DNA of 64,000 nt, from contig NZ_FZNT01000003.1 of assembly GCF_900188235.1 (NCBI RefSeq), positions 1 through 64,000 on the forward strand, given 5' to 3'. The position numbers were made by a program, and so were the translations under genes. The stretch's first letter is position 1. Every line of letters begins with the position of its first letter. The notes under the pieces are model-generated. The model did not search any database. It had not been told where the DNA came from and saw only the letters and a list, made by a program, of their open reading frames with translations. Of this stretch, positions 26,511 to 37,002 are shown piece by piece. This DNA is from Lutibacter agarilyticus. Its GTDB lineage: Bacteria; Bacteroidota; Bacteroidia; Flavobacteriales; Flavobacteriaceae.

Positions 26511-27497
26511 TTATTTAGTTTGCACCACCTTTTGAATAGTCCCATCTTCATTAAAAAACAATTTATCGAAACATACCGATCGTAAATTACCTTCATTAGA
26601 AAGAGCTTGATTATGATAAAACATATACCACTGATCTTTATACTCAACCACAGACCCATGCGTTGTACCACAACCCACTTCATCCATAAATACACCTCGA
26701 TTTTCCCATGGTCCTAATGGATTTTCACTGGTGGCATATACCATATTATTTAATGGTTTCGCATTATCTGAATGGATTAAATAATACAAACCTTTATTCT
26801 TAAATACCCATGGTGCTTCATGAAAATCGGCTAGTCCTTCCTGTAGTCTTAATTCGCCATCAATCTCCATCATATTATCATTTAGTTTTCCTGCAGCACA
26901 TTTTCCTCCACCACCATAGTAGAAATAAGACTGTCCATCATCATCAATAAATACGCTAGGGTCAATCATGGCAAATCCGCCCACACCTGTCATGTAACCT
27001 TTATCCTTAAAATTTTTATCAGGGTGCTTGCTAACAGCAACTCCAATTTTCCAAGTATTATTCCAATCGCTGCCACTAGGGTGTGGGTAATAGAAATAAT
27101 ACTTTCCATCTTTATAAGCACAATCAGGTGCCCACATAAAGCCTCCTTCTGGTCTGCCCCATTTCACATCTCTAGAATGTAAGATTTCTCCATGATCTTT
27201 CCAATTGATCATATCATCGGTTGAAAAAACATGGTAGCCATCCATCAAATCGCAACCACGTGCTGGTGCAACATCGTGCGAGGGATATACATATAATCTG
27301 CCGTCTTCCCAAACATGTGCAGATGGGTCTGCAGTGTACATATGCTTGATAAAAGGATTCTCTTTGAAAACAACTACTAATTCATCAATCGCAAATTGAT
27401 TCTGTGGGCTATCGTTTGACGCACAACCAATAAACAATACCATTTGAAGTATAAGTACTTGAGATATTACATACCTATTATTTCTTTTATGTCTCAT
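26511..27497 (-). CDS. GH43 family glycosidase (lipoprotein)
   Basis: 328 residues, lipobox IGC with Cys25. Catalytic carboxylates: Asp57 in MYTADPSAH, Asp179 in MIDPSVF and Glu217 in FHEAPW. It parallels the downstream GH43 but has a lipid anchor, while the other has a cleavable signal. The two may therefore act at different places (outer-membrane surface versus periplasm) or on different linkages. It lies 25 bp after the GH2 stop on the same transcript. Confidence 0.9.
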   Translation of the reverse strand: MRHKRNNRYVISQVLILQMVLFIGCASNDSPQNQFAIDELVVVFKENPFIKHMYTADPSAHVWEDGRLYVYPSHDVAPARGCDLMDGYHVFSTDDMINWKDHGEILHSRDVKWGRPEGGFMWAPDCAYKDGKYYFYYPHPSGSDWNNTWKIGVAVSKHPDKNFKDKGYMTGVGGFAMIDPSVFIDDDGQSYFYYGGGGKCAAGKLNDNMMEIDGELRLQEGLADFHEAPWVFKNKGLYYLIHSDNAKPLNNMVYATSENPLGPWENRGVFMDEVGCGTTHGSVVEYKDQWYMFYHNQALSNEGNLRSVCFDKLFFNEDGTIQKVVQTK

Positions 27498-27522
27498 CCT
27501 TTATAACTATTATAAATCTAAA

Positions 27523-30500
27523 TTATCTATCTACTACTGTTTTAATCTCTTTCATAAAAGCTGGTTTGGTAGAAGAGAATCGTACTTTTGACTTCCATTC
27601 CCCTGTTCCATTCGCTACTTTGATTAATATATGATTCCACCCTTTTTCTAGAGGGATCCCTTCATATTTGAATTCATCTTCAACAAATCCACCAATTCTA
27701 ATAGTTTCTGATATTGCTTTTCCGTTAACGCTAAAAGCCAAAGCATCATCCATTCCAAAATGCATATCCAAACGTGGCATATCCGGTTCAATTAATAAAT
27801 CGGTTAGCGAACGTGGACTGTACATCCAAAAACTTAGGTAGACTGAAGCATATTCCTTATGTTTAAGGTCTTCCTTTTTAAAATCGAATATTCCATTGTC
27901 ATCAGATGATAAAACATCCCAATAATGTCCTTTGGTAACCGTGCCTAATTTCACTTTAGTAAACTCATCTTCTGTAAGTGGTGCATATGCAAAAACCTGT
28001 TCAATGTCATGGCTGTCATTCTTAACCGATCCATAAAAATTGGTGTTTTCCAATACGCCATTAGAATTTAACGCCTGAGGTACGTCTCTTACTTTTCCTT
28101 TAAAAACACCTCCCAAATTAGTAATCATTGTATTTATTAAATGTTTGGATTGATTCCCTAGAACAAATAAATCGATAGTAGAAACAATAATTTCACCATC
28201 ACCTTTTGCTTGACGTACAATAACATGTCCTGACGCCTTTGTTTCTCGTTCATTACGATAGACTTTTGCCGTTTTAATATCTTCACCTTGATAGTTCCAT
28301 TTTAACCAATCGGTATTGCAGGCTTCTAAAACTAACTGAGATTCATTTACCCAATCTCCTCCAATTGAAACTGTAGAAACAGGTTCTTTTGTCAATTCTG
28401 AAAAATAAAAACTAGCATTACGCTGTCCATTTACTATGGCATGTTCCCCATTAATTATATAGCTGGTTGCATTTCGATTGTAGAATTCAACTTTTCTACT
28501 TGTCAAAGCTTCAATAAATGCATTTGAATTAACGGTTGCTCCCCAAAAAATTAGGGTGCTCCCATTTTGTAAGGCTACTTTTAAATTTTTAACCAATTTT
28601 GAATTCAACATCGGCGGATGCGCTCCATCCACTATAATCAATTGATTTTGATAAATAGATAATGACTCAAATTTAATGGCTAAATTTTCAAACTTGGTTT
28701 TTAGACTACCATCCAAATCTCCTGAAAGCCATACCATGCTTTTCTTTTCTTTTGAAGGATTAACTTTTACAGTATTATCTTCATATTGTTTCCAAACATT
28801 GTTCAGCTGCGCATAATTATCAGAGTAAGCCGCTTTAATAGCATCAAAAAGTGGCCAGGTTTCATATAATGGTAATGTTGGGTCATATCCCGGATTAAAA
28901 GTTGAAGAATAAGATCCTAATCTTTCTGGTTGATAACCTGGTTTGCCTTCAACAAACTCATTAAAAAAGATTCCATCTTCCAAGGTGGGAGCTTTACTGA
29001 TATCTTTTAAACCAAGTGATAAAGGCTTTAGCCCATACCAAGCTAAATTAAAAACCGAAGCATAAGATGCATTGTATTTTCTTTGTAAAGAAATTAATTC
29101 AAAAGCTTCACCAGCTAAGCCTTCCATTCTTCCCAATTGTGACTCATAAGCTCTGTCTCCATTAATTTTAGAGATCTGAGATGGCGTTCCATAATATCCC
29201 ATACCTGTTTCTCCAATACCCCAAGGCTTTCCTTGACTCGACCATCTTTTAAGCTCCTCTATTCCTCCATAGTGACCAATTACAGTTGGTAAATCTGTTT
29301 TTTCCTGAGTCTCTCCATCGCCTGAAATCCAAGTTCTGGTTGGGTCTGTTTCTTTTACTATAGCAACCCATTTGTTGATTTCTGAAATATTTTTATCAAT
29401 CAATTCCTGAGGAGCATTAAATACATGTTTTGTAACTGGGAGCGTTTCATTACAAACACTCCATCCCATAACTGAGGGGTAATTTCTATCCCGTAAGATC
29501 AACCCTTCTACATGCGCTCTACAAGCTTTCCAGTAAATTTCTGAATCTATTTTTGGACCGCCATCACTTGACCAAATTGCGGTTTCGTCTAATACACATA
29601 TTCCCATTTCATCAGCCATTTCTAAATAAAAACGGGGAAATACCTGGGCGTGCAAACGTAATCCATTGGCATTGGCATCTAAAAGCATTTGATACCACGC
29701 ATACGCGTAACGTCTTGTCATTTGGGGAATTCCCATAAAGTGCCAAGAATCTCCTTTTATTTGAATTGGATCCCCATTTAATCTTAACTGAGTTTCTTTA
29801 ATATCAAATTGTCGCCAACCAAAACGAGTATAATCTTTATCAAGTATTATTTTTTTTTGATTTAAAGAAATAACCAATCCATATAAATTTGGACTTTCTG
29901 TTGACCATAAATCAAGTGCTCCATTAACTTTAGCTGACAACGTAAATACTTTAGTTTCAGCAGGCCGAATTTGTAACTTAGATCGTTTAATATTCAAATC
30001 ACTTTCTCCCAATGTCCAATTTACTTCAGGAATATTTTGAACAGATTTGCCATTCAGATTAATCCATCGTTTTACATCAGCATTTAAATTAACATTAACA
30101 GGTTTAGAAGTAGTATTTTTAATTGAAACCTCAACCACTAATTCATCCTTATCAACCAAGGGCTTTATGTAGGTATCGGTGACATGAACAACTGGTAACT
30201 TTTGTAAAAAAACATCTTGCCATATTCCCGCTATATAGATACCCCAAAAAGAACCAGCCACATAATTTCTTCTACCGTATTTACCTGGGTCGTTCAATAA
30301 ACTACCATGTGCTATCCAAACTACAACATCTATATTTTCTCCTGCTTTCGCATGTTCAGTAACGTCAAAACTAAACGGTAAAAACGAATCAAAATGCTCT
30401 CCTATTTCATGACCATTTACAAAAACTTTAGCATATCCTGCAACAGCTTCAAAATGTAGTAAAATTCTGTTTTCAGCCCAATCCACAGGTACTTTTATTG

Positions 30501-30873
30501 TTTTTTTTAACCAACCTGATTTTACGTCATTCCAATATTCAGGATAGCTAGGGAACGATTTAAAATCTCCTCCCTCTTCATTTGTAAATCCATTTACATT
30601 CCATGGAGATGGAATTTTTATGGGTATTTTATCCCAACCAGAAGTTGGCAACTTTTGCGTCTTAATTTCTTCTAAGGTTATCTCTTTACTAAGTTCTATT
30701 GGCATAAACTGCCAATATCCATTTAAACAAATTTCATCCCTTGTGGGTTTTTCAACATGTTTTATCAATCCTTCTTGTGGTGCAAATTCAGCGTTAAACT
30801 GCATTCTCTGTGCTGATGATTTATGTAAACCAACAGCAAAAAACATGAATACTAAAACTATTTTTTTATGCAT
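27523..30873 (-). CDS. Large GH2 family glycosidase with extra C-terminal domains
   Basis: 1116 residues, signal peptide to about residue 22. The GH2 jelly-roll domain spans about 45-230, an Ig-like domain 235-345 and the TIM barrel 360-640. The acid/base is Glu476 in SVCNETLP and the nucleophile is Glu565 in WGIGETGMGYYG. Residues about 715-930 look like a GATase-like Rossmann domain (VWLSGDLDGS, LIIVDGAHPPML, STLIFWGATV), and about 1000-1100 form a beta-sandwich binding module. Family activities include beta-galactosidase, beta-glucuronidase and beta-mannosidase; the specificity here is open. Its start overlaps the upstream gene by 8 bp. Confidence 0.9.
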   Translation of the reverse strand: MHKKIVLVFMFFAVGLHKSSAQRMQFNAEFAPQEGLIKHVEKPTRDEICLNGYWQFMPIELSKEITLEEIKTQKLPTSGWDKIPIKIPSPWNVNGFTNEEGGDFKSFPSYPEYWNDVKSGWLKKTIKVPVDWAENRILLHFEAVAGYAKVFVNGHEIGEHFDSFLPFSFDVTEHAKAGENIDVVVWIAHGSLLNDPGKYGRRNYVAGSFWGIYIAGIWQDVFLQKLPVVHVTDTYIKPLVDKDELVVEVSIKNTTSKPVNVNLNADVKRWINLNGKSVQNIPEVNWTLGESDLNIKRSKLQIRPAETKVFTLSAKVNGALDLWSTESPNLYGLVISLNQKKIILDKDYTRFGWRQFDIKETQLRLNGDPIQIKGDSWHFMGIPQMTRRYAYAWYQMLLDANANGLRLHAQVFPRFYLEMADEMGICVLDETAIWSSDGGPKIDSEIYWKACRAHVEGLILRDRNYPSVMGWSVCNETLPVTKHVFNAPQELIDKNISEINKWVAIVKETDPTRTWISGDGETQEKTDLPTVIGHYGGIEELKRWSSQGKPWGIGETGMGYYGTPSQISKINGDRAYESQLGRMEGLAGEAFELISLQRKYNASYASVFNLAWYGLKPLSLGLKDISKAPTLEDGIFFNEFVEGKPGYQPERLGSYSSTFNPGYDPTLPLYETWPLFDAIKAAYSDNYAQLNNVWKQYEDNTVKVNPSKEKKSMVWLSGDLDGSLKTKFENLAIKFESLSIYQNQLIIVDGAHPPMLNSKLVKNLKVALQNGSTLIFWGATVNSNAFIEALTSRKVEFYNRNATSYIINGEHAIVNGQRNASFYFSELTKEPVSTVSIGGDWVNESQLVLEACNTDWLKWNYQGEDIKTAKVYRNERETKASGHVIVRQAKGDGEIIVSTIDLFVLGNQSKHLINTMITNLGGVFKGKVRDVPQALNSNGVLENTNFYGSVKNDSHDIEQVFAYAPLTEDEFTKVKLGTVTKGHYWDVLSSDDNGIFDFKKEDLKHKEYASVYLSFWMYSPRSLTDLLIEPDMPRLDMHFGMDDALAFSVNGKAISETIRIGGFVEDEFKYEGIPLEKGWNHILIKVANGTGEWKSKVRFSSTKPAFMKEIKTVVDR

Positions 30874-31714
30874 TTTTTCTTAAATATTTAAATATGTGTG
30901 TTCTTATTTCACAATTAGTAATTTCACAAAAATCGGTTCCTTCACCTCCATTTTTGCAATCTTTGAACAAGTTTGGGCCTCCTAAATTTTCATTGCCAAC
31001 AAATTCTTTATAAACATCACTACTTGGTAGTGCATTAAAATCTCCCATAAGGAATAGAGGTCGTTCTTTTGTCCATTCTCCGAATCTATTAAATGGTTTA
31101 ATTTTTTCGTTGATTAATTTAGCAGCATTTAATCTCTCCAATCCTTCAGATTTCCCGTTAAAAAAATGTGTATTGAAAACGTAAAATTCCTGTGTATTAT
31201 CCCAATGGTCTCTATAATCAGAAGGATGAACCTCTTCTTCTCCATCAATTAACTTATTAATAAATGCAAAACGTGCCCAAGTCATTATTCTAGGGTTTAC
31301 ACTTGGCCCACTCCCTAATATTTCAGGTGTTTTTGAGAGGGCAAAACTGTTTAATTCTCTGAGTCTAAATTTACTTCGCTTGAAAAAGATAGCCATATGT
31401 TCATCGTCATCACCTCCCTGTCTCCCTTCACCTACTACGGTATATTCAGGTAATTGTTCTGCCAAGTAATCTATTTGTTCTTTTAATCCTTCTTGCGTAC
31501 CAATAACATCTGGATTATATTTACGAATCATATCTACCTGCATTTTACGCCTTACTTCCCAGGAAGGTTTATAAGTAGGACTCGCAAACTTTAAATTGTA
31601 GGTCATTAAAGTAATTTGTCTGCCTTTTTCATTTTTTTTAGCTGCTGTTTGCGAATTCGCTACAGAAACAAAACACATCAAACAAATGAATAGTAAATAC
31701 ATTGTTTTCTTCAT
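30866..31714 (-). CDS. Endonuclease/exonuclease/phosphatase-fold protein, C-terminus shortened
   Basis: 282 residues, signal peptide ending VANSQ (residue 22). The EEP fold motifs are present up to MGDFNALPSSD: LMTYNLKFA, VIGTQEGLKEQ (metal Glu), and NTHFFNGKSEGLERLNAA. After EGT the expected closing part with the RIDYIF and SDHxPV motifs (catalytic His/Asp) is absent. The protein instead ends with an unrelated tail (FCEITNCEIRTHIFKYLRKN) that overlaps the GH2 start. Family members in glycan loci may be phosphodiesterases, but this one has probably lost activity. Confidence 0.8.
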   Translation of the reverse strand: MKKTMYLLFICLMCFVSVANSQTAAKKNEKGRQITLMTYNLKFASPTYKPSWEVRRKMQVDMIRKYNPDVIGTQEGLKEQIDYLAEQLPEYTVVGEGRQGGDDDEHMAIFFKRSKFRLRELNSFALSKTPEILGSGPSVNPRIMTWARFAFINKLIDGEEEVHPSDYRDHWDNTQEFYVFNTHFFNGKSEGLERLNAAKLINEKIKPFNRFGEWTKERPLFLMGDFNALPSSDVYKEFVGNENLGGPNLFKDCKNGGEGTDFCEITNCEIRTHIFKYLRKNA

Positions 31715-33012
31715 AAAATAATTTTTTTTGAGGGCATACTTTTCTCTAAAGGGATTTCTTTACGCAACATTTGACCCGCTTTACCGGTTAAATACAAATA
31801 ATGATCTGGAGCAACTCCATCATTTCCAACAAATTGCACATCTTTTCCATTTGGCGGATTGTCTAAAATTGGAATTATGGCGGTTCCTTCATCAATTTCA
31901 TCAAACATTCCAACATAAAGCATCTCTCCTCCAGCGGAAATTGCATTATAGATAAGATCCCAGTAAAACTTCCCACCAACCCGTGGTATAGCTCCATAAC
32001 GTGTATGCCTTGCCAACCCAGGATTGCTTTTAGATAAATTATGCCAACTAAACCCTGCATAAACTAAAGGAACATAATCCACATTATTCTCTTTACACCA
32101 TTTAATATCGGCCATTACGTGGTCTCTGTAACGTAATTCATCTTGATGCAATAAAGGAGTAAATCGTTGCACCATCCACGGTAAAACAATATCAGCTGAT
32201 TTTATAATTTCATGCAAATAAGGATCAGGTAAACAATCTTTATCCAATTCTCTAAAATAAGTTGGTACACCTAGCATAACTGAGCATCCACCATATTCTG
32301 GATCATTCTTTAAAAAGTCTATTAAACGGTTCACACCTATTTCCCTGATATTATATGAACGATCAGGAAATCCTAATCCCCAAATTGTAACCAATGGTTT
32401 CCCGTTGTGATGTAAATAATTCTCACTATTGGTTACTTTCATATTATCTACCAATTTTTTCCAATCTTCAATAACTGAAGAACAATCTTCACCATTAGCC
32501 TTTAAACCAGAAAGATCATACATTACAGCTATGGCTCTATTATTTTCTTCCGCGGCTGTGACTGCATTTTTTAAGATAATGTCATTTGATTTATTTGGAT
32601 TACTATGATTTCTTGCTACACCAAAAAAACGTTGCATAAAAACACCATCAACTCCATATTCTTTCATCCATTTAAAATGAAGATCTGTGGTGCTTTTATC
32701 TACTGAACTAAAAACTCTAGCTACACTTCCATCAGGAAGGTTAAAATTTGTTTTATAAGTTTTCTCATATTCTGATACATCTGGCCAAAAATCAATTGTA
32801 TTGTGATCTTTATCAAACTTTCCATCTTTTCCATAATGCCCCCAACTTTTTCCAGAACCATCTCCAGGAGCCCTGAACCAACCTTGATAACCTGCCATTA
32901 CCAATCCTTTATATGAAGGATATTTACTGTTTTTTCCGTGTTTATTTTGTGCATTTAAATTAACTGTTAAAAAAAATACCACTAATAATACTATTGAATT
33001 TTTTAAATTCAT
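31711..33012 (-). CDS. GH99-type endo-alpha-mannosidase
   Basis: The start is placed at 33012 (MNLKNSIVLLVVFF), which gives a proper signal peptide. The open frame extends 23 codons further up into the GH92 gene, without a signal. The mature protein begins LVMAGYQGWFRAPGDGSG, typical of bacterial GH99, and ends with the catalytic pair in FDEIDEGTA (two Glu three residues apart, as in the characterised Bacteroides enzymes). GH99 cleaves internal alpha-mannose linkages through an epoxide-type mechanism. It has a cleavable signal, whereas the second GH99 at 41804-43135 is a lipoprotein; the pair probably splits surface and periplasmic work. Confidence 0.9.
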   Translation of the reverse strand: MNLKNSIVLLVVFFLTVNLNAQNKHGKNSKYPSYKGLVMAGYQGWFRAPGDGSGKSWGHYGKDGKFDKDHNTIDFWPDVSEYEKTYKTNFNLPDGSVARVFSSVDKSTTDLHFKWMKEYGVDGVFMQRFFGVARNHSNPNKSNDIILKNAVTAAEENNRAIAVMYDLSGLKANGEDCSSVIEDWKKLVDNMKVTNSENYLHHNGKPLVTIWGLGFPDRSYNIREIGVNRLIDFLKNDPEYGGCSVMLGVPTYFRELDKDCLPDPYLHEIIKSADIVLPWMVQRFTPLLHQDELRYRDHVMADIKWCKENNVDYVPLVYAGFSWHNLSKSNPGLARHTRYGAIPRVGGKFYWDLIYNAISAGGEMLYVGMFDEIDEGTAIIPILDNPPNGKDVQFVGNDGVAPDHYLYLTGKAGQMLRKEIPLEKSMPSKKIIL

Positions 33013-33022
33013 TTTTACTGTT

Positions 33023-35332
33023 TTAATTGTTAAATAATTGTTTGTTTTCTGTAGAACCCATTTCAAATTCCAAAACAGCACCCTCTTGAATATCTTGATG
33101 ATTGAAAAAAGGAGTTTCCATTATTTTTCCATTCAATTTAAATGATTGAACATATAAATTTTTGGGGCTATTATTTTTTGTTATAACTCTTAATTGCTTA
33201 CCGTTTTGTAACTTAATTTCAACTTTATCAAATATTGGACGACCAATTGTGTATTCTGGGCTACCTGGACTAAAAGAATAAAATCCCATAGCATTCAAAA
33301 TATACCAAGCAGACATTTGTCCACAGTCCTCATTTCCTGACAACCCGTTTGGATTATTGAAATACAATGAACTCATAATACTATCAGTTAATTTTTGTGT
33401 TTTCCAAGATTCCCCAACAAAATTGTACATGTGGGTGATATGATGACTTGGTTCATTACCATGTGCATATTGCCCTATAAGACCTGAAATATCGGCGGAA
33501 CTCCTTTCTCCTTTAACATCTGAACTTGTTGAAAAAAGCTCATCAAGTTTAGAAATAAATTTTTCTTTCCCTCCCATTACGTCAACAAGGCCATTTACAT
33601 CATGTGGTACAAACCAAGTCCATTGCCAAGCATTTCCTTCAACATAATCATCAACTCTATGGTTTGAATATTTTGGATCAAATGGAACTCTAAATTTTCC
33701 ATCTTGATTTAAACCTCGCATAAACCCTGTTTCTTTATCGAAGTACTTTTTATATCTTTTTGAACGCTCCATAAAACGCTCATAGTCTTCCATTTTGCCA
33801 AGATCCTTAGCCATTTGAGCAATACACCAATCATTATATGCATATTCTAAAGCTTTTGAAACCGATTCGTTTTCAATATCTGCTGGAATATATCCTAGTT
33901 CATCATTCGCTCTCTTTGCAGTAGGGGACAGTTTTCCTTTCACCCTTTCGGAAGGAAAATTAATACCTTCTTCATTATATGTGGAAGCATGTACAATTGC
34001 TTCATATGCTTTGTCAATGTCAAAATCTTTAACCCCTTTAAAGTAAGCATCCACAATTACAGGTACAGCATGGTATCCAATCATGGTTCCAGTATAATTT
34101 GCAGAAAGTTCCCATTTTGGTAAAATTCCTCCTTGATCATACATAGTTAATAATGAATTTACATACTCATTATTTTTAGAGGGCTCTGTTATGTTTAGTA
34201 AAGGATGAAAGGCTCTGAAGGTATCCCACAAGGAGAACACTGTATACATATTACCTGTACCTATAGTATGTATATTTTGGTCCATTCCTCTATATCTACC
34301 ATCTAGATCATTAAATATATATGGGCTCATAGCTGTATGATATAAACTAGTATAAAAAATTGTCTTTTCATCTTCTGTCCCCCCTTCTACTGAAATATTA
34401 TCTAATTGTTTTACCCAAGAATTATGTGCATCCTGTTTAACTTGTTCAAAGTTCCAATGAGGAACTTCTTCCAATAGATTTTTTTTAGCGCCTTCATAGT
34501 CAACAGAAGATATTCCAACTTTTGTCAAAAGATGTTTTGAATTGTCTCCTTCAAAACTCAATACTGCTACTAAGTTTTTACCATTTAATTCATTTATACC
34601 TATTACTTCTACACTATCATTAAAAAATTTGGTTGCAAACGGTTGATTAAACTTTGCATGAAAATAAATATGTCGATTTTGCGCCCATCCCTTTATATGT
34701 TTATAGCCTATAATTTCTGTATTGCTAATTACTTTAAATTCACTTTTCACAACCTGACGATCATGAATAGTATGGTTTAAATCAATCACTAATCTTTTTG
34801 TTTCATCTTTAGGGTAGTTATATCGATGAAAGCCGACTCTTGTACTAGCAGTCAGTTCAGCTTTAATTTTATAATCTAATAAATCAACCGAATAATATCC
34901 AGGGATAGCAACCTCATCCTCATGATTAAAACGACTTCTATATCCTAAATCAGGATTTTCAGGTGTACCAGGTTTTGTTTTTACATCTCCAACAAAAGGC
35001 ATAAACAATATATCTCCAAGATCTCCAATACCAGTCCCACTTAAATGGGTATGACTAAAACCTCTTATGGAATTATCTGAATAATGATACCCGCCACAAG
35101 CATCCCAACCACTGGTACGTGTATCAGGACTTAATTGCACCATCCCATTAGGTGTTGTTGCTCCTGGAAAAGTGTGCCCATGACCACCTGTGCCAATAAA
35201 TGGATTTACATAAACCGTATTCTCTTTGTTTTTTTTGAGAGGTTCCGTCTTTTTATTAGAACAAGCGCTAAAAACTATAATTAATGATGCAAACAAAATA
35301 TTTTTTGTATTGCATAAATTTGGGTACTTCAT
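33023..35332 (-). CDS. GH92 alpha-mannosidase (classical type)
   Basis: 769 residues, lipobox SAC with Cys24. It has the full classical GH92 signature FIGTGGHGHTFPGATTP, HLSGTGIGD, the acid motif GNEPSHH with Glu and the base motif GNEDCGQMSAW. This is the form found in the well-studied exo-alpha-1,2-mannosidases. It probably trims alpha-1,2- or alpha-1,3-linked mannose from oligosaccharides in the periplasm. It is the first gene of the long operon down to 16828, with a promoter-like region at 35363-35389. Its 3' end lies 11 bp from the GH99 start. Confidence 0.95.
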   Translation of the reverse strand: MKYPNLCNTKNILFASLIIVFSACSNKKTEPLKKNKENTVYVNPFIGTGGHGHTFPGATTPNGMVQLSPDTRTSGWDACGGYHYSDNSIRGFSHTHLSGTGIGDLGDILFMPFVGDVKTKPGTPENPDLGYRSRFNHEDEVAIPGYYSVDLLDYKIKAELTASTRVGFHRYNYPKDETKRLVIDLNHTIHDRQVVKSEFKVISNTEIIGYKHIKGWAQNRHIYFHAKFNQPFATKFFNDSVEVIGINELNGKNLVAVLSFEGDNSKHLLTKVGISSVDYEGAKKNLLEEVPHWNFEQVKQDAHNSWVKQLDNISVEGGTEDEKTIFYTSLYHTAMSPYIFNDLDGRYRGMDQNIHTIGTGNMYTVFSLWDTFRAFHPLLNITEPSKNNEYVNSLLTMYDQGGILPKWELSANYTGTMIGYHAVPVIVDAYFKGVKDFDIDKAYEAIVHASTYNEEGINFPSERVKGKLSPTAKRANDELGYIPADIENESVSKALEYAYNDWCIAQMAKDLGKMEDYERFMERSKRYKKYFDKETGFMRGLNQDGKFRVPFDPKYSNHRVDDYVEGNAWQWTWFVPHDVNGLVDVMGGKEKFISKLDELFSTSSDVKGERSSADISGLIGQYAHGNEPSHHITHMYNFVGESWKTQKLTDSIMSSLYFNNPNGLSGNEDCGQMSAWYILNAMGFYSFSPGSPEYTIGRPIFDKVEIKLQNGKQLRVITKNNSPKNLYVQSFKLNGKIMETPFFNHQDIQEGAVLEFEMGSTENKQLFNN

Positions 35333-35362
35333 ATGTTTGTAGTTAATTGATAAATTTTATAT

Positions 35363-35389
35363 CAAAAATAAAAGCGACCTCTTAATTAA
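35363..35389 (-). promoter_or_regulatory. Promoter with shared TTAATTAA box for the long GH92-GH99 operon
   Basis: Minus strand: TTAATTAA (35389-35382), 11-bp spacer, then TATTTTTG (35370-35363), a TANNTTTG-type -7 box 31 bp before the GH92 start. No -33 TTTG is seen. A second TTAATTAA lies at 35400-35407. The architecture is the same as upstream of susC and of the MFS gene. Confidence 0.55.
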
Positions 35390-35551
35390 CTCTGAATAAT
35401 TAATTAATTATTGCTTAAAATCAAATTAATTTGATTTTTCTTTCATTGTAGAGTATAATCTAACCATAATTACTTTTTGCATTTTAGAATAAGTTCAAAT
35501 TATTGTTAACGTATACCTGCTCAAGACCATTTTGCTAAAATTAGCAATAAG

Positions 35552-36955
35552 CTACTTGCTACTTTTTAATAGCTTCTCAAATTGTTTGAATTCTCGTAAT
35601 AAGTCTTGTACAACCTCTGGTCTTTCATTTTCCAAATCATTTGATTCACTTGGATCATTCTTTAAATCAAATAATTGAATCTTTTTATTATCGTCTAAAG
35701 GAATAATACCGGGATATTGAGCTGGAGTTGCTTGTTCAAATTGTGCAATAATCGTAGTACCATCGGGAGCGCGAGGATCAGACCAATTACTTAGGTCAAT
35801 ATCTTTATAAGGCTTAGGGCTTTTAACGAAAAGTTTAAAATCACCTTTTCTAATTGACATAATATCTGCATTATGCATACTAAAAACAGGACTATGTTCT
35901 CTTTCCTTACCTTGAAGAATGGTCGTTATATCCTTCCCGTCCAGAATATTGCCTTTGTTAGGTGTTATTTTCGCCAATGAAAAAATTGTTGGAAAGATAT
36001 CTGGAGACCAAAGAGGCACCTCTATTTTTGTATTTTTAGGAAAAACCTTCGGGTATCTTATCATAAAAGGGACTCTAATACCACCTTCCCAAGTCGTTGC
36101 TTTCATTCCTTTAAAACCTCCTGAATCACCTCCATACCATGGACCATTATCAGACATAAAAATCACGATTGTATTTTCTAAAATTTTTAATTCTTTTAAG
36201 GTATTCATTACTTCTCCTACTGACCAATCCAATTCACGAATAACATCAGCATATAAATCGTTTGGTGTATCTGGTGTATAAAATCTATCAGATGCTGCCA
36301 ATGGTTTATGTGGCATTGCGTGTGCTAAGTAGAGGAAGAAAGGTTTTTCCTTTTTTCGCTTTATAAATTCTATAGCTTGGTTGGTATAATCATTCGTTAG
36401 GTATCTTTGATCAACAGGGTATTGAATTGTATCCTTGTCCTCAACAATTTGAACAGGGCGCATGTCATTTGAATATAAAATTCCATAATATTCATCAAAT
36501 CCATGTTCTACAGGGAAAAATTCCTCCTTATGCCCCATATGCCATTTACCAATAGCCTTTGTTGCATAACCCGCTTCTTGAAACACCTCCCCCATTGTAA
36601 TTTCATCAGAAGAAATTCCAATATCATTTATTCCAGCATCTGGTGTTGGATTCTTAATTAACCCATGTCTTAGAGGAAATCTTCCTGTAAGTAACGTTGC
36701 TCTTGAAGGAGCACAATACGGTGTTGGAACATAAAAACTAGTACTACTTACTCCTTGTCTAGCTATTTTATCTATGTTTGGAGTTTCGTAATTTATCTGT
36801 CCATAAGATGAAATATCTCCATATCCCAGATCATCTGTAAGAATAATTAATACATTCGGTTTCAAATCATTTTTTTCAACATTTTCAGATTTATCACACC
36901 CTGTAAATGTCAAAACCAACGAAAGGATGATTATAGAAGTTATATAATATTTCAT
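35552..36955 (-). CDS. S1-family sulfatase (arylsulfatase A-like lipoprotein)
   Basis: 467 residues, lipobox TGC with Cys20. The formylglycine motif is CAPSR with Cys81. Metal-binding DDLGYGDISSYG and the MSDNGPWYGGDSGGFKGMK block are typical of arylsulfatase A-like enzymes, as is KWHMGH near residue 137. It is the third sulfatase of the PUL and the only one with the serine form of the motif (CxPSR); the others have CxPAR. It is 47 bp downstream of a GH92 gene and probably shares its transcript. Confidence 0.94.
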   Translation of the reverse strand: MKYYITSIIILSLVLTFTGCDKSENVEKNDLKPNVLIILTDDLGYGDISSYGQINYETPNIDKIARQGVSSTSFYVPTPYCAPSRATLLTGRFPLRHGLIKNPTPDAGINDIGISSDEITMGEVFQEAGYATKAIGKWHMGHKEEFFPVEHGFDEYYGILYSNDMRPVQIVEDKDTIQYPVDQRYLTNDYTNQAIEFIKRKKEKPFFLYLAHAMPHKPLAASDRFYTPDTPNDLYADVIRELDWSVGEVMNTLKELKILENTIVIFMSDNGPWYGGDSGGFKGMKATTWEGGIRVPFMIRYPKVFPKNTKIEVPLWSPDIFPTIFSLAKITPNKGNILDGKDITTILQGKEREHSPVFSMHNADIMSIRKGDFKLFVKSPKPYKDIDLSNWSDPRAPDGTTIIAQFEQATPAQYPGIIPLDDNKKIQLFDLKNDPSESNDLENERPEVVQDLLREFKQFEKLLKSSK

Positions 36956-37002
36956 ATTTAATAAATTTTATTCTATGTGTTTTTTTAATGAATACCTCAG
37001 TT

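Noticed and set aside
33013-33081. Upstream start of the second GH99 gene
   Set aside because: It would run 23 codons into the GH92 gene without a signal peptide. The Met at 33012 begins a proper signal sequence.
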